A model generated the notes under the pieces. The model was not told where the DNA came from and searched no databases. It was given only the letters and a program-made list of their open reading frames with translations. DNA of 42,641 bases from Gammaproteobacteria bacterium (GTDB taxonomy: Bacteria; Pseudomonadota; Gammaproteobacteria; DSM-19610): contig JAPHQV010000022.1 of the NCBI GenBank assembly GCA_026197075.1, positions 1-42,641 on the forward strand, read 5' to 3'. Shown in pieces: positions 13,446-21,623 of this stretch. Made by a program: the position numbers and the translations under genes. The stretch's first letter is position 1; the number at the start of each line of letters is the position of its first letter.

Positions 13446-14399
13446 CTAGAACCCGAACGCCGCCGCTTCACGCTGCCGGTAGGCTTCATGGGCATTGCGC
13501 CCCGCCAGTTCCTCGAAATCCGCCAGTGACTGCCAGGAGCTGGAGTCGAACGCGTTGATGGCGGACTGCATGTCGGTGCCCGCGTCCACGGCCTGCTGCA
13601 TGTGCTCGAGCAGGGCGGTCAGATAATCGCGGTTGCCATGGGCGAAGTCGGACAGCGGGCCGGCTTCACCGTGGCCGGGCAGGAAGCGCGCATCGGGATA
13701 CTGTTCCAGCCGCTCCCAGGCCTGCAGCCAGCCTTCCAGGTCACTTACTTCCGATACCAGCGACAACAGGCGACCACGATAGAGCACGTCACCGGCATAG
13801 ACCAGATTATCCTGGGGCACATGCACGATGAGGCTGCCCGGGGTGTGGGCCTGGCCCACCGCGACGATCTCCAGGGATACCCCGCCAAGGTCCAGGGTGA
13901 GCTTGTCCTCCACCAGCTTCTCCGGCGCCGGCGGTGTGGCGATACTGCCGTCCGGCAGCTCCAGCGTCGTCTCGATGGTGCGGGCGAAGGCATCACCCGA
14001 TGCCTGCATGCGCGGCAGGGCCTCCTGGCCGGCGACGAGGGTGGCGCCCTGCGCCTGGAAGGGGCCGTTGCCCATGAAGCGATGGGGCTGGGAGTTGCTG
14101 TTCACCACGTAGCGCACGGGCCGTTCGGTGATGAGACGGATATGACGCAGCATGTCGTTGGCCATGGCGGGGCCGTAGCCGGAATCGAGCACCGCCACCG
14201 CGTCCTGGCCCACCACGAAGGCCAGGTTCATGCGGTAGCCGTTGTTGTCCTTGCTGGGTCCGCCATAGGGTCCTATCCAGGCCCAGACATGTTCGCTGAT
14301 CTGCGTGGGCTTGGGCAGGATCCAGTCCTCGGCGGCGACGGGTGTGAGCCACAGGCAGGCGAACAGCAGCCAGACGGGATGGGAAAAGGCAGGTTTCAT
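13446..14399 (-). CDS. Exported MBL-fold protein with altered zinc motif
   Basis: A 317-residue protein with a signal peptide (about 1-23, PVAAED) and AAGGA upstream. It aligns with periplasmic metallo-beta-lactamase-fold hydrolases of the SoxH/quinoprotein-relay type: DSGYG near 72, H185 in GQAHTPGS, D204 in YAGDVLY, H243 in PGHGE. The main motif HxHxDH reads N102-S-Q104-P-H106-R107, so the first three His and the Asp are all replaced. A normal two-zinc site is therefore not expected. It may be a non-catalytic binding protein, use one metal, or have a new activity. It is transcribed convergently with the periplasmic DsrE-like gene. Confidence 0.82.
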   Translation of the reverse strand: MKPAFSHPVWLLFACLWLTPVAAEDWILPKPTQISEHVWAWIGPYGGPSKDNNGYRMNLAFVVGQDAVAVLDSGYGPAMANDMLRHIRLITERPVRYVVNSNSQPHRFMGNGPFQAQGATLVAGQEALPRMQASGDAFARTIETTLELPDGSIATPPAPEKLVEDKLTLDLGGVSLEIVAVGQAHTPGSLIVHVPQDNLVYAGDVLYRGRLLSLVSEVSDLEGWLQAWERLEQYPDARFLPGHGEAGPLSDFAHGNRDYLTALLEHMQQAVDAGTDMQSAINAFDSSSWQSLADFEELAGRNAHEAYRQREAAAFGF

Positions 14400-14637
14400 G
14401 AGGGTGTCCTTGGGCGATTCCGGATGCGGCCGTGCGCTTGTGTGCGCTGCGGGTATGTGGATATGACGGTATAACCGGGCGTGCTATTCCTTGCGCAGGC
14501 GGCACGACGGTTTGCAGGGATCATGGACCGCTGTCATCTGCATTTCAATCGCAGATGAGCCCCGTCCACTGACCCCGCCCCTTTTAAAGGAGACCGCCTG
14601 TCGCTATGGTAGGCCTCATCCAGTCCAGACCAACGCC

Positions 14638-16014
14638 ATGACCGCACTCCATCAAGCCATCGCCCTGCACCAGGCCGGCGATCTCGACGCTGCCGAATCC
14701 CTGTACCGCGATATCCTGGCTCGTGAGCCGGAGCAGGCCGATGCCCTGCATCTGCTCGGCCTGGTCCAGTATGCCAAGGGTGATGCCGCCGGCGGCGCGG
14801 CACTGATCAGGCGCGCAATCGCCAGCGCACCCGCCAATGCCGTCTATCACTTCAACCTGGGCAATGTGTGCCGTGACCTCGGTGATCCGGATGCGGCGCT
14901 ACGGGCCTACGCGGCCGCCATCGAGCTGCAGCCCGGGGAGGCGGACTATCACTACAACCTGGCGGAACTGCTGGATGCGCAGGGGCAGGGGGATGCGGCG
15001 CTGGATCATTATCGCAGGGCGGTGGAACTCGAACCCGATCATGCCGCGCTGCGTCTCGACCTGGGCGCCTGCCTGCAGGGCCTGGGTCGGCTGGACGAGG
15101 CCGCGCAACAATACCGGCAGGCACTGGCGCTGGAACCGGGGCTGGCGCAGGCCCACAACAACCTCGGCGGTATCCACCAGGCGCGTGATGAGCTGGACGC
15201 GGCGGCGGATTGTTATCGTGCCGCCCTGGCGGTCGACCCGGAACTGGCCGAGGCGCATCGCAATTACGCCGCCGTGCTGGAGGCGACCGGGCAGCGGGAA
15301 GCCGCCCTGAAGCATTACCAGGAAGCCCTGCGCCTGAAGCCCGACTACGCCGAGGTGGCCTACAAGCTGGCGGCCCTGCGGGGCAATGCGGCACCCGAGA
15401 CCGCGCCGCAGGAATACATCGCCGGCCTGTTCGATCAGTATGCCGAGGCGTTCGATGAACATCTCACCGGTGCACTGGGCTACCGGACACCACAGCGCCT
15501 GCGCGAGCTGTTCGATGAACTGGCAGGCACTGCGACCGGACTGCGGGTGCTGGATCTCGGTTGCGGCACGGGGCTCTCGGGACTGGCCTTCCGGGATCGT
15601 GCCGCGTTCCTGGCCGGCGTGGATCTTTCCCCGCGCATGCTCGAACAGGCCCGCGCCCGTGAACGCTACGACGAGTTGCAGTGCGGCGACGTGATGCAGG
15701 CCCTGGAGGCCGAAAGCGCTGCCTGGGAACTGGTGCTGGCGGCCGATGTCTTCGTCTACCTGGGTGACCTGGCTGCCGTGCTGGCAGCCTGTGGCCGGGC
15801 GTTACGGCCCGGCGGCTGGTTGCTGTTTTCCGTGGAGCAGGGCGATGGGAAGGATTTTGTGCTGGGAAAGTCGGGCCGCTATGCTCATAGTGTCGAGTAT
15901 CTGCAGCATCTGGCGGATGCGACCGGCCTGACGGTGCGCGCGGTACGCGCGACGGTGTTGCGGCAGGACTTCGGCGAGGATGTGAAAGGCTGGTTGTTCG
16001 CACTACAGAAATGA
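14638..16014 (+). CDS. TPR-repeat methyltransferase fusion
   Basis: A 458-residue cytosolic protein. ATG 14638 is chosen because the first TPR helix follows; the open frame runs further up, without similarity. Residues about 5-270 hold roughly seven TPR units (for example AHNNLGGIHQARDELDAAAD). Residues about 290-458 form a class I SAM-dependent methyltransferase with motif I LDLGCGTGLSGLAF and the acidic loop GVDLSPRMLEQA. The order matches the TPR plus methyltransferase proteins sometimes called contractility-associated; substrates are unknown. The 238 bases between it and the divergent MBL gene hold presumably both promoters. They also hold a CATCTGC/GCAGATG hairpin at 14535-14557. I recognise no operator. 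Confidence 0.87.
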   Translation: MTALHQAIALHQAGDLDAAESLYRDILAREPEQADALHLLGLVQYAKGDAAGGAALIRRAIASAPANAVYHFNLGNVCRDLGDPDAALRAYAAAIELQPGEADYHYNLAELLDAQGQGDAALDHYRRAVELEPDHAALRLDLGACLQGLGRLDEAAQQYRQALALEPGLAQAHNNLGGIHQARDELDAAADCYRAALAVDPELAEAHRNYAAVLEATGQREAALKHYQEALRLKPDYAEVAYKLAALRGNAAPETAPQEYIAGLFDQYAEAFDEHLTGALGYRTPQRLRELFDELAGTATGLRVLDLGCGTGLSGLAFRDRAAFLAGVDLSPRMLEQARARERYDELQCGDVMQALEAESAAWELVLAADVFVYLGDLAAVLAACGRALRPGGWLLFSVEQGDGKDFVLGKSGRYAHSVEYLQHLADATGLTVRAVRATVLRQDFGEDVKGWLFALQK

Positions 16015-16023
16015 CCGAAAGGT

Positions 16024-16114
16024 GGGGTCAGGTCTTGCAATGCAACATTCACATGCCTGCTATGAACAATGCACATCTCCATTCCGTGAATGTTGCATTG
16101 CAAGACCTGACCCC
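16024..16114. mobile_element. MITE-like element with 29-bp perfect inverted repeats
   Basis: Bases 16024-16052 and 16086-16114 are perfect 29-base inverted copies, beginning GGGGTCAGGTCTTGC and separated by 33 bases. No protein is encoded. The GGGGTCAGGTCTTGCA end is one I recall next to REP-associated tyrosine transposase genes in many gammaproteobacteria. The element is therefore probably a non-autonomous unit moved by such a transposase elsewhere. It lies between the TPR-methyltransferase and DUF502 genes. Confidence 0.8.
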
Positions 16115-16145
16115 TTTCCTTTTGTACAGCTTAGGAACGTGAACC

Positions 16146-16769
16146 ATGATGGCAACTATCGGCAAGAATATCCTCACCGGCCTGTTCACCATGTTGCCGG
16201 TGGTGTTGACCCTGTACCTGCTGTACTGGCTGGTGGTCTCCACCGAGAAACTGCTGGGCGGGGTGCTGCACTACATCGTCCCGGATGTACTCTATGTGCC
16301 GGGCATGGGCGTGGGCGCCGGCCTGGTGGTGGCCTTTTCCGTGGGGCTGCTCATGCACAGCCTGCTGGTGCAGCGCCTGTTCGCGCGCGGCGAGAGCATT
16401 TTCTACCGCCTGCCGCTGGTCAAGTCGGTATACATGGGCATCCGCGACCTGCTGGATTATTTTTCGCCCAAGCGCAAAAAGGATTTTGAGCAGGTGGTGG
16501 CGGTCACTCTCGGCGAAACGGGCCTGCAGCTGATCGGCCTGGTGACCCGCACCGACCTGGATGATGTACCCGGCGGGCTCAATGTGCCCGATACGGTGCT
16601 GGTGTATTTTCCCATGAGCTACATGATCGGCGGTTATGCGGCCCTCACGCCGCGCAGCGCCATCCGTCCGCTGAACATGAAGATGGAGGAGGCCATGCGC
16701 TTCATTCTCACCGCTGGCGTGACCGGCTCGCCCGTGCAATCCCACGGGAACGAGAACCCGCACCCGTAG
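16146..16769 (+). CDS. DUF502 family membrane protein
   Basis: A 207-residue protein. Two hydrophobic helices at about 8-30 and 50-75 are followed by a soluble domain. The family pattern is clear: TGLFTMLPVVLTLYLLYWL at the start, then YRLPLVKSVYMGIRDLLD, FEQVVAVTL, and VYFPMSYMIGGY. The role is not established; plant homologues interact with membrane traffic proteins. The last residues and the stop codon (16767-16769) fall inside the REP element at 16761, so the C-terminus has been reshaped by that insertion or the gene simply reads into it. Confidence 0.9.
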   Translation: MMATIGKNILTGLFTMLPVVLTLYLLYWLVVSTEKLLGGVLHYIVPDVLYVPGMGVGAGLVVAFSVGLLMHSLLVQRLFARGESIFYRLPLVKSVYMGIRDLLDYFSPKRKKDFEQVVAVTLGETGLQLIGLVTRTDLDDVPGGLNVPDTVLVYFPMSYMIGGYAALTPRSAIRPLNMKMEEAMRFILTAGVTGSPVQSHGNENPHP

Positions 16770-16835
16770 GAGCGGGCTCTGCCCGCGAACGGACGTGCCA
16801 CCGACCTTCGCGGCCGAAGGCCGCTCCTACGGGTG
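16761..16835. repeat. REP-like palindrome, family B copy 1
   Basis: CACCCGTAGGAGCGG at the left pairs perfectly with CCGCTCCTACGGGTG at the right. The interior resembles the copies at 17910 and 19995 but is diverged. The GTAGGAGCGG...GCGA arm is a REP type common in Pseudomonas, Xanthomonas and relatives. Confidence 0.9.
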
Positions 16836-16880
16836 GTTTGGGGACGGACTCAGGGGTATGCCCTCTGCTAGAATGCCCCC

Positions 16881-17903
16881 ATGCAACTGCGCCCCGAACA
16901 GCTCGACGCCCACCTGAAAAAGACCCTGGCCCCGGTGTATTTCCTCACCGGCGATGATCCCCTGCTGATGACCGAGGCTGCCGACGCCCTGCGCGCGGCG
17001 GCGCGGGCCCGTGGTTATTCGGACCGCGAGGTGCTGAGCGTGGAGTCCGGCTTCGACTGGGACCAGTTGCTGGCCGCCGCCGGCAACCTGTCCCTGTTCG
17101 CCGAGCAGCGCATCCTGGAGCTGCGCCTGCCCACCGGTAAGCCCGGGGATGCCGGGGCCAAGGCGCTGCGCGCCTACGTGGAGCGGCCGCCGGAGGACAC
17201 GGTGCTGATCATACTGGCCGGCAAGCTGGATGCCTCGGCACGCAAGAGCAAGTGGGTGCAGGCCCTGGAGCAGGCCGGGGTGATGATCACCCTGTGGCCG
17301 GTGGACATGCACAAGCTGCCGGCCTGGATCCGCCAGCGCATGCAGGACCGCGGTCTCAAGCCGGAAGCGGAGGCGGTGGCGCTGCTCGCGGAGCGGGTGG
17401 AGGGCAACCTGATGGCCGCCGCCCAGGAGATCGAGAAGCTGTTGCTGCTGCAGGGCCCGGGCCCGCTGAGCGCCGCGGCGGTGCAGGCCGCGGTGGCGGA
17501 CAGCGCCCGTTTCGACGTATTCGGCCTGGTGGACACGGCCCTGTCGGGCGAGGTGGCACGCAGCCAGCGCATGCTCACCGCCCTGCGTGGCGAAGGGGTG
17601 GAGCCGGTGCTGATCCTGTGGGCCCTGGCACGGGAGATCCGCAGCCTGGCGGCCATGGCCCGCGAGGTGGCCCAGGGCACGGCCCCGGGCCAGGTGATGG
17701 CCAAATACCGGGTGTGGGAGTCGCGCAAGAAGCCCATCGGCGCCGCCCTCGGGCGGCTGCGCCTGCCCCAGTGGCAGCGCCTGCTGCGCCAGGCGGCGGA
17801 GCTGGACCGCGTCATCAAGGGCCAGGCCCCGGGCAACCCCTGGGACGAGCTGGTACAATTGACCCTTCGGCTGGCCGGCCTGGAGCTGCGGCGGACGGGA
17901 TAA
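16881..17903 (+). CDS. holA: DNA polymerase III delta subunit
   Basis: A 340-residue protein of the usual HolA length. It forms part of the clamp loader and opens the beta sliding clamp. Family features are the N-terminal MQLRPEQLDAHLKKTLAPVYFLTGDDPLL, the SLFAEQRILELRLPTGKPG strand-loop that contacts the clamp, and the middle FDVFGLVDTALSGE. In E. coli it follows leuS-lptE; here only a REP element and DUF502 precede it, so that link is broken. It is normally co-expressed with nadD, which is two genes further on here, after proA. Start ATG 16881 fits the family N-terminus. Confidence 0.95.
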   Translation: MQLRPEQLDAHLKKTLAPVYFLTGDDPLLMTEAADALRAAARARGYSDREVLSVESGFDWDQLLAAAGNLSLFAEQRILELRLPTGKPGDAGAKALRAYVERPPEDTVLIILAGKLDASARKSKWVQALEQAGVMITLWPVDMHKLPAWIRQRMQDRGLKPEAEAVALLAERVEGNLMAAAQEIEKLLLLQGPGPLSAAAVQAAVADSARFDVFGLVDTALSGEVARSQRMLTALRGEGVEPVLILWALAREIRSLAAMAREVAQGTAPGQVMAKYRVWESRKKPIGAALGRLRLPQWQRLLRQAAELDRVIKGQAPGNPWDELVQLTLRLAGLELRRTG

Positions 17904-17909
17904 GAATCC

Positions 17910-17977
17910 TGTAGGAGCGGCCTCTGGCCGCGAAAGGCCGGTGCCACTGCTGTTCGCGGCCAGAGGCCGCTCCTACA
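17910..17977. repeat. REP-like palindrome, family B copy 2
   Basis: A 68-base unit with 25-base arms beginning TGTAGGAGCGGCCTCTGGCC. Its reverse complement equals the element at 19995-20062 at all but one position, so the two are inverted copies. They lie on either side of proA-nadD. Confidence 0.93.
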
Positions 17978-18017
17978 AGGGGCAATCTTTCAAGGTAAGG
18001 CGCAAGCACGAGAACCC

Positions 18018-19301
18018 ATGAACGCAGAAGCAGACAGCCTGAATTTCGACATCCCCGCCTACATGCAGAAGGTGGGCGAGCAGGCGCGCGCCGCCGCCCG
18101 TGCCGTGGCCGCCGCCGACACCGGTGCCAAGAACGCCGCCCTGACCGCCATCGCCGCCGCCATCGAGGCCGCCACCGCGACCCTGGCCAGCGAGAACCGC
18201 AAGGACCTGGAGGCGGGCAAGGCACGCGGCCTGGACGCGGCCCTGCTGGATCGCCTGGAACTGACCCCGGCGCGCATCAGTGCCATGGCCGAGGGCCTGC
18301 GCCAGATCGCCGCGCTGGCGGATCCCGTGGGCGAGATCTCCGACCTCAAGTACCGTCCCTCCGGCATCCAGGTGGGGCGCATGCGTGTGCCGCTCGGGGT
18401 CATCGGCATCATCTATGAATCGCGTCCCAACGTGACCGCCGACGCCGCCGGCCTGTGCCTGAAGTCGGGCAACGCGGCCATCCTGCGCGGCGGCTCCGAG
18501 GCGGTGCATTCCAACCAGGCCATCGCCGCCTGTATCCGCGACGGCCTGCGCGCCGCCGGCCTGCCCGAGACTGCCGTGCAGGTGATCGAGACCACCGACC
18601 GCGCCGCCGTGGGTGAACTGGTGCGCATGGAAAAATACGTGGATGTCATCGTGCCGCGCGGCGGCAAGGGCCTGATCGAACGCATCAGTCGCGAATCGCG
18701 CGTGCCGGTGATCAAGCACCTGGATGGCATCTGCCACACCTACATCGACGACGAAGCCGATGTCGACAAGGCCGTGACCGTGGCCTTCAACGCCAAGACC
18801 CAGCGCTATGGCACCTGCAACACCATGGAGACGCTGCTGGTGCATGAAGGTATCGCGGCACGCATCCTGCCGATGCTGGGCAAACAATATCAGGACGCGG
18901 GTGTGGAGCTGCGCGGCTGCGCGCGCACCTGCGCCATCCTGCCCGGCATCACGGCCGCCAGCGAGGAGGACTGGGATACGGAATACCTGGCGCCCATTCT
19001 CGCCGTGCGCGTGGTGGCCGATCTCGATGAAGCCATTACCCACATCGAACGCCACAGCTCGCGCCACACCGATGCCATCCTCACCGAGAACCTGGGCCGC
19101 GCGCGCCGCTTCCTGCGCGAGGTGGATTCCAGCTCGGTGATGGTGAACGCTTCCACCCGCTTCGCCGACGGCTTCGAATACGGCCTGGGCGCCGAGATCG
19201 GCATCAGCACCGACAAGCTGCATGCCCGTGGCCCGGTGGGCCTGGAAGGTCTGACGACCCTGAAATTCGTGGTGCTGGGTGACGGTCATATTCGCCAGTG
19301 A
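18018..19301 (+). CDS. proA: Glutamate-5-semialdehyde dehydrogenase
   Basis: A 427-residue cytosolic enzyme, normal length. It reduces gamma-glutamyl phosphate with NADPH to glutamate semialdehyde in proline synthesis. The signature [20 protein letters not shown] is at about 134-153. The catalytic cysteine is C267 in [14 protein letters not shown], and the end [13 protein letters not shown] is typical. The partner proB is not in the window. The gene lies 18 bases before nadD, suggesting one transcript, as in several gammaproteobacteria. It starts 40 bases after a REP-like palindrome. Confidence 0.97.
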   Translation: MNAEADSLNFDIPAYMQKVGEQARAAARAVAAADTGAKNAALTAIAAAIEAATATLASENRKDLEAGKARGLDAALLDRLELTPARISAMAEGLRQIAALADPVGEISDLKYRPSGIQVGRMRVPLGVIGIIYESRPNVTADAAGLCLKSGNAAILRGGSEAVHSNQAIAACIRDGLRAAGLPETAVQVIETTDRAAVGELVRMEKYVDVIVPRGGKGLIERISRESRVPVIKHLDGICHTYIDDEADVDKAVTVAFNAKTQRYGTCNTMETLLVHEGIAARILPMLGKQYQDAGVELRGCARTCAILPGITAASEEDWDTEYLAPILAVRVVADLDEAITHIERHSSRHTDAILTENLGRARRFLREVDSSSVMVNASTRFADGFEYGLGAEIGISTDKLHARGPVGLEGLTTLKFVVLGDGHIRQ

Positions 19302-19319
19302 CCAGCAGGTACCACGCCG

Positions 19320-19970
19320 ATGATCGGTATCTTCGGCGGCACCTTCGATCCCATCCATTACGCACACCTGCGCACCGCCCTGGAAGTGCAGCAGCAGCTG
19401 GAACTGGCGGAGCTGCGTTTCATTCCCGCCGCCGTTCCTCCCCATCGTTCCCAGCCCCTGGCCAATGCCCAGCAACGCCTGGACATGGTGCGGCTGGCCA
19501 TTCAGGACCAGCCCGGCATGACGGTGGACGGACGGGAACTGGAACGGGAAGGGCCTTCCTACATGGTGGATACCCTGGCCTCGCTGCGCGACGAGCTGGG
19601 CGAGGTACCGCTGGTGCTGATTCTGGGCATGGATGCCATGCTCGGCCTGCCGGACTGGCACCAGTGGACGCGGCTGATCGAACTGGCGCACATCGTGGTG
19701 ATGGAGCGGCCCGGTGCGGCGTTGCCGGAGCAGGGCGAGCTGGCGGAACTGGTGCGCGTCCATCGCTGCGAGAAAATCGCACGCTTGGCACAGAAGCCGG
19801 CCGGGGCAGTGTGGTTCGTGTCGGTCAGTCAGCTGGATATTTCCGCAACGGACATCCGGGCACGGTTGGCGGCGGGCGCGAGCCCGCGCTTCCTGCTGCC
19901 CGATGCGGTGCTGGACTATATTTTGGATGAAGGATTGTATGGCGTATCGGGTCAGTTGCCAGGCGGGTAG
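19320..19970 (+). CDS. nadD: Nicotinate-nucleotide adenylyltransferase
   Basis: A 216-residue enzyme joining nicotinate mononucleotide with ATP to deamido-NAD, the central step of NAD synthesis. The nucleotidyltransferase loop GGTFDPIHYAHL starts at residue 6, with H13 and H16 contacting ATP. The C-terminal ISATDIRARL corresponds to the usual ISSTxIR motif. WHQWTRLIELAHIVVMERPG is also family-typical. The short gap after proA implies co-transcription. In many relatives nadD leads directly into rsfS; here a REP element and about 100 extra bases separate them. Confidence 0.97.
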   Translation: MIGIFGGTFDPIHYAHLRTALEVQQQLELAELRFIPAAVPPHRSQPLANAQQRLDMVRLAIQDQPGMTVDGRELEREGPSYMVDTLASLRDELGEVPLVLILGMDAMLGLPDWHQWTRLIELAHIVVMERPGAALPEQGELAELVRVHRCEKIARLAQKPAGAVWFVSVSQLDISATDIRARLAAGASPRFLLPDAVLDYILDEGLYGVSGQLPGG

Positions 19971-19994
19971 AAACTGTATTTCCCGTTTGGGCAC

Positions 19995-20062
19995 CTGTAG
20001 GAGCGGCCTCTGGCCGCGAACAGCAGTGGCACCGGCCCTTCGCGGCCAGAGGCCGCTCCTAC
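19995..20062. repeat. REP-like palindrome, family B copy 3
   Basis: This copy differs at one base only from the reverse complement of 17910-17977, including the normally variable centre. The AT-richer bases 20063-20135 after it contain the run CTTTGCGC-ACTTTGCGCC-TTTGCGG, a tandem of a TTTGCGC unit, before the rsfS start. Confidence 0.93.
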
Positions 20063-20135
20063 AGACGAGATTTTGCAATGATCGGATTTTCTTTGCGCAC
20101 TTTGCGCCTTTGCGGTGAATAGAGGTTTTTGATTG

Positions 20136-20504
20136 ATGGAAGCAACTGAATTGAAAGACCTGGTGATCGCGGCCCTGGAAGACCTCAAGGGTGTGCAGAT
20201 CACCGCGCTCGACGTCCACGACATGACCTCGGTCACCGACTGGATGATCATCGCCAGCGGGACCTCCAACCGCCATGTGAAGTCCCTGGCGAACAATGCC
20301 GTGGTGGAGGCCAAGCAAAAGGGCGTCATGCCCATCGGCACGGAAGGCGAGCAGGCCGGGGAATGGGTGCTGGTGGATTTCGGCGACGTGGTGCTGCATG
20401 TGATGCTGCCCGCGGCACGCGACTTCTACAACCTGGAAAAACTCTGGGCCGTGGGCGGTCCGGGCGCAGAGGTGGAGCCCAACCGGCGCATGGGCCAGGA
20501 GTAG
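20136..20504 (+). CDS. rsfS: Ribosomal silencing factor RsfS
   Basis: A 122-residue protein. ATG 20136 is used rather than the TTG just before it. It binds ribosomal protein uL14 on the 50S subunit and blocks joining with 30S when nutrients fall. The family core is visible: [42 protein letters not shown], and the FYNLEKLW near residue 100. Followed 10 bases later by rlmH, the usual partner, so both ribosome-linked genes are co-transcribed. Confidence 0.96.
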   Translation: MEATELKDLVIAALEDLKGVQITALDVHDMTSVTDWMIIASGTSNRHVKSLANNAVVEAKQKGVMPIGTEGEQAGEWVLVDFGDVVLHVMLPAARDFYNLEKLWAVGGPGAEVEPNRRMGQE

Positions 20505-20514
20505 GCCTCGCTGC

Positions 20515-20985
20515 ATGCAGATCCAGCTCATCGCCGTGGGCACGCGCATGCCGGCCTGGGTGCAGGAAGGGTTCACGGAATACGCCAGGCGGATGCCGCG
20601 CGAATGCGCCTTGCAGCTGGTGGAGATCCCGCTCGGCAAGCGCGGCAAGAATGCCGATGTGCAGCGCGCCATCGCCGAGGAAGGCGAGAAGATGCTGGCG
20701 GCGCTGCCGCGCGACTGCCAGGTGATCGCCCTGGAGGTGGAGGGCCGTGCCTGGAGCACGCCACAGCTGGCCGGTGAGTTGGAGACCTGGCTGGGCGCGG
20801 GCCGTGATGTGGCCCTGCTGGTGGGCGGCCCGGACGGCCTTTCCGAGGCCTGTCGCGCGCGTGCCGACCAGGCCTGGTCCCTGTCCCCCCTGACCCTGCC
20901 GCACCCCCTGGTGCGGGTCCTGCTGGCCGAACAGCTGTACCGCGCCTGGACCCTGTACAAGGGTCATCCCTACCATCGACAATAG
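20515..20985 (+). CDS. rlmH: 23S rRNA pseudouridine-1915 N3-methyltransferase
   Basis: A 156-residue SPOUT methyltransferase of standard size. It methylates pseudouridine 1915 in helix 69 of 23S rRNA, using SAM bound in a trefoil knot. The N-terminus [17 protein letters not shown], the SAM-site loop [11 protein letters not shown] and the end [11 protein letters not shown]...YKGHPYHR are diagnostic. It lies directly after rsfS, as in most gammaproteobacteria. Confidence 0.97.
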   Translation: MQIQLIAVGTRMPAWVQEGFTEYARRMPRECALQLVEIPLGKRGKNADVQRAIAEEGEKMLAALPRDCQVIALEVEGRAWSTPQLAGELETWLGAGRDVALLVGGPDGLSEACRARADQAWSLSPLTLPHPLVRVLLAEQLYRAWTLYKGHPYHRQ

Positions 20986-21005
20986 ACCCCGGGTGGCAGA
21001 CTGCC

Positions 21006-21623
21006 ATGACTGAGACACCGACCCTGGTACTGGCTTCCGCCTCGCCGCGCCGCCGCGAGCTGCTGACCCAGATCGGGGTGCGGCACCGGGTGCTGGCGGT
21101 GGACCTGGACGAAAGCCGCCGTTCCGGTGAGACGCTGGAGGCCTTCGTGCAGCGCCTGGCCCTGGACAAGGCCCTGGCGGGCTGGCAGGCCCTGCCGGTG
21201 GTGGAGCGCGGGCCGGTGCTGGGCGCCGACACCCTCGTGGTGCTGGATGGCGAACCCCTGGGCAAGCCACAGGATCGCGATGACGCCCTGGCCATGCTGG
21301 CGCGCCTGTCGGGCCGCACCCACGAGGTGCTGACCGCCGTGGCGCTGGTGACGCCGGAGCCCGAGGTCCGCCTGAGCCGCAGCCGGGTGACCTTTCGCCC
21401 CATCGAGACCGCCGAGCGGCTGGCCTACTGGGAAAGCGGGGAACCCGTGGACAAGGCCGGTGCCTATGGCATACAGGGTCTGGGCGCCATCTTCGTGGCG
21501 CGGCTGGAAGGCAGTTACAGCGGCGTGATGGGCCTGCCGCTGTTCGAGACCGCGGCGCTGCTGGCCGGGGCGGGCATATATCCGGCAGAATTCCAACGTT
21601 CACGCGGAAACCGATATGAGTGA
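21006..21623 (+). CDS. maf: Maf/YhdE nucleoside triphosphate pyrophosphatase
   Basis: A 205-residue enzyme that hydrolyses non-canonical or dTTP/UTP nucleotides to monophosphates, cleaning the nucleotide pool. [12 protein letters not shown] (residues 9-20) is the substrate loop, GADTLVV carries the metal-binding Asp, and the [15 protein letters not shown] segment has the base-contacting Q. These are typical of the YhdE subgroup. The stop overlaps the rng start (21616) by eight bases, the classic maf-rng arrangement. Confidence 0.95.
   Translation: MTETPTLVLASASPRRRELLTQIGVRHRVLAVDLDESRRSGETLEAFVQRLALDKALAGWQALPVVERGPVLGADTLVVLDGEPLGKPQDRDDALAMLARLSGRTHEVLTAVALVTPEPEVRLSRSRVTFRPIETAERLAYWESGEPVDKAGAYGIQGLGAIFVARLEGSYSGVMGLPLFETAALLAGAGIYPAEFQRSRGNRYE

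Noticed and set aside
14400-14637. Possible tRNA or riboswitch in the largest gap
   Set aside because: No cloverleaf, no conserved aptamer core; only a seven-base hairpin is visible at 14535-14557.
5097-20062. The repeated palindromes as a CRISPR array
   Set aside because: The units are kilobases apart, self-complementary and not separated by equal-length spacers.
17973-20960. Long minus-strand open frame of nearly 1000 codons opposite proA, nadD, rsfS and rlmH
   Set aside because: It runs antisense to well-recognised genes and through a REP element. Its sequence is low-complexity His/Gln/Gly-rich, as expected from high-GC complement.
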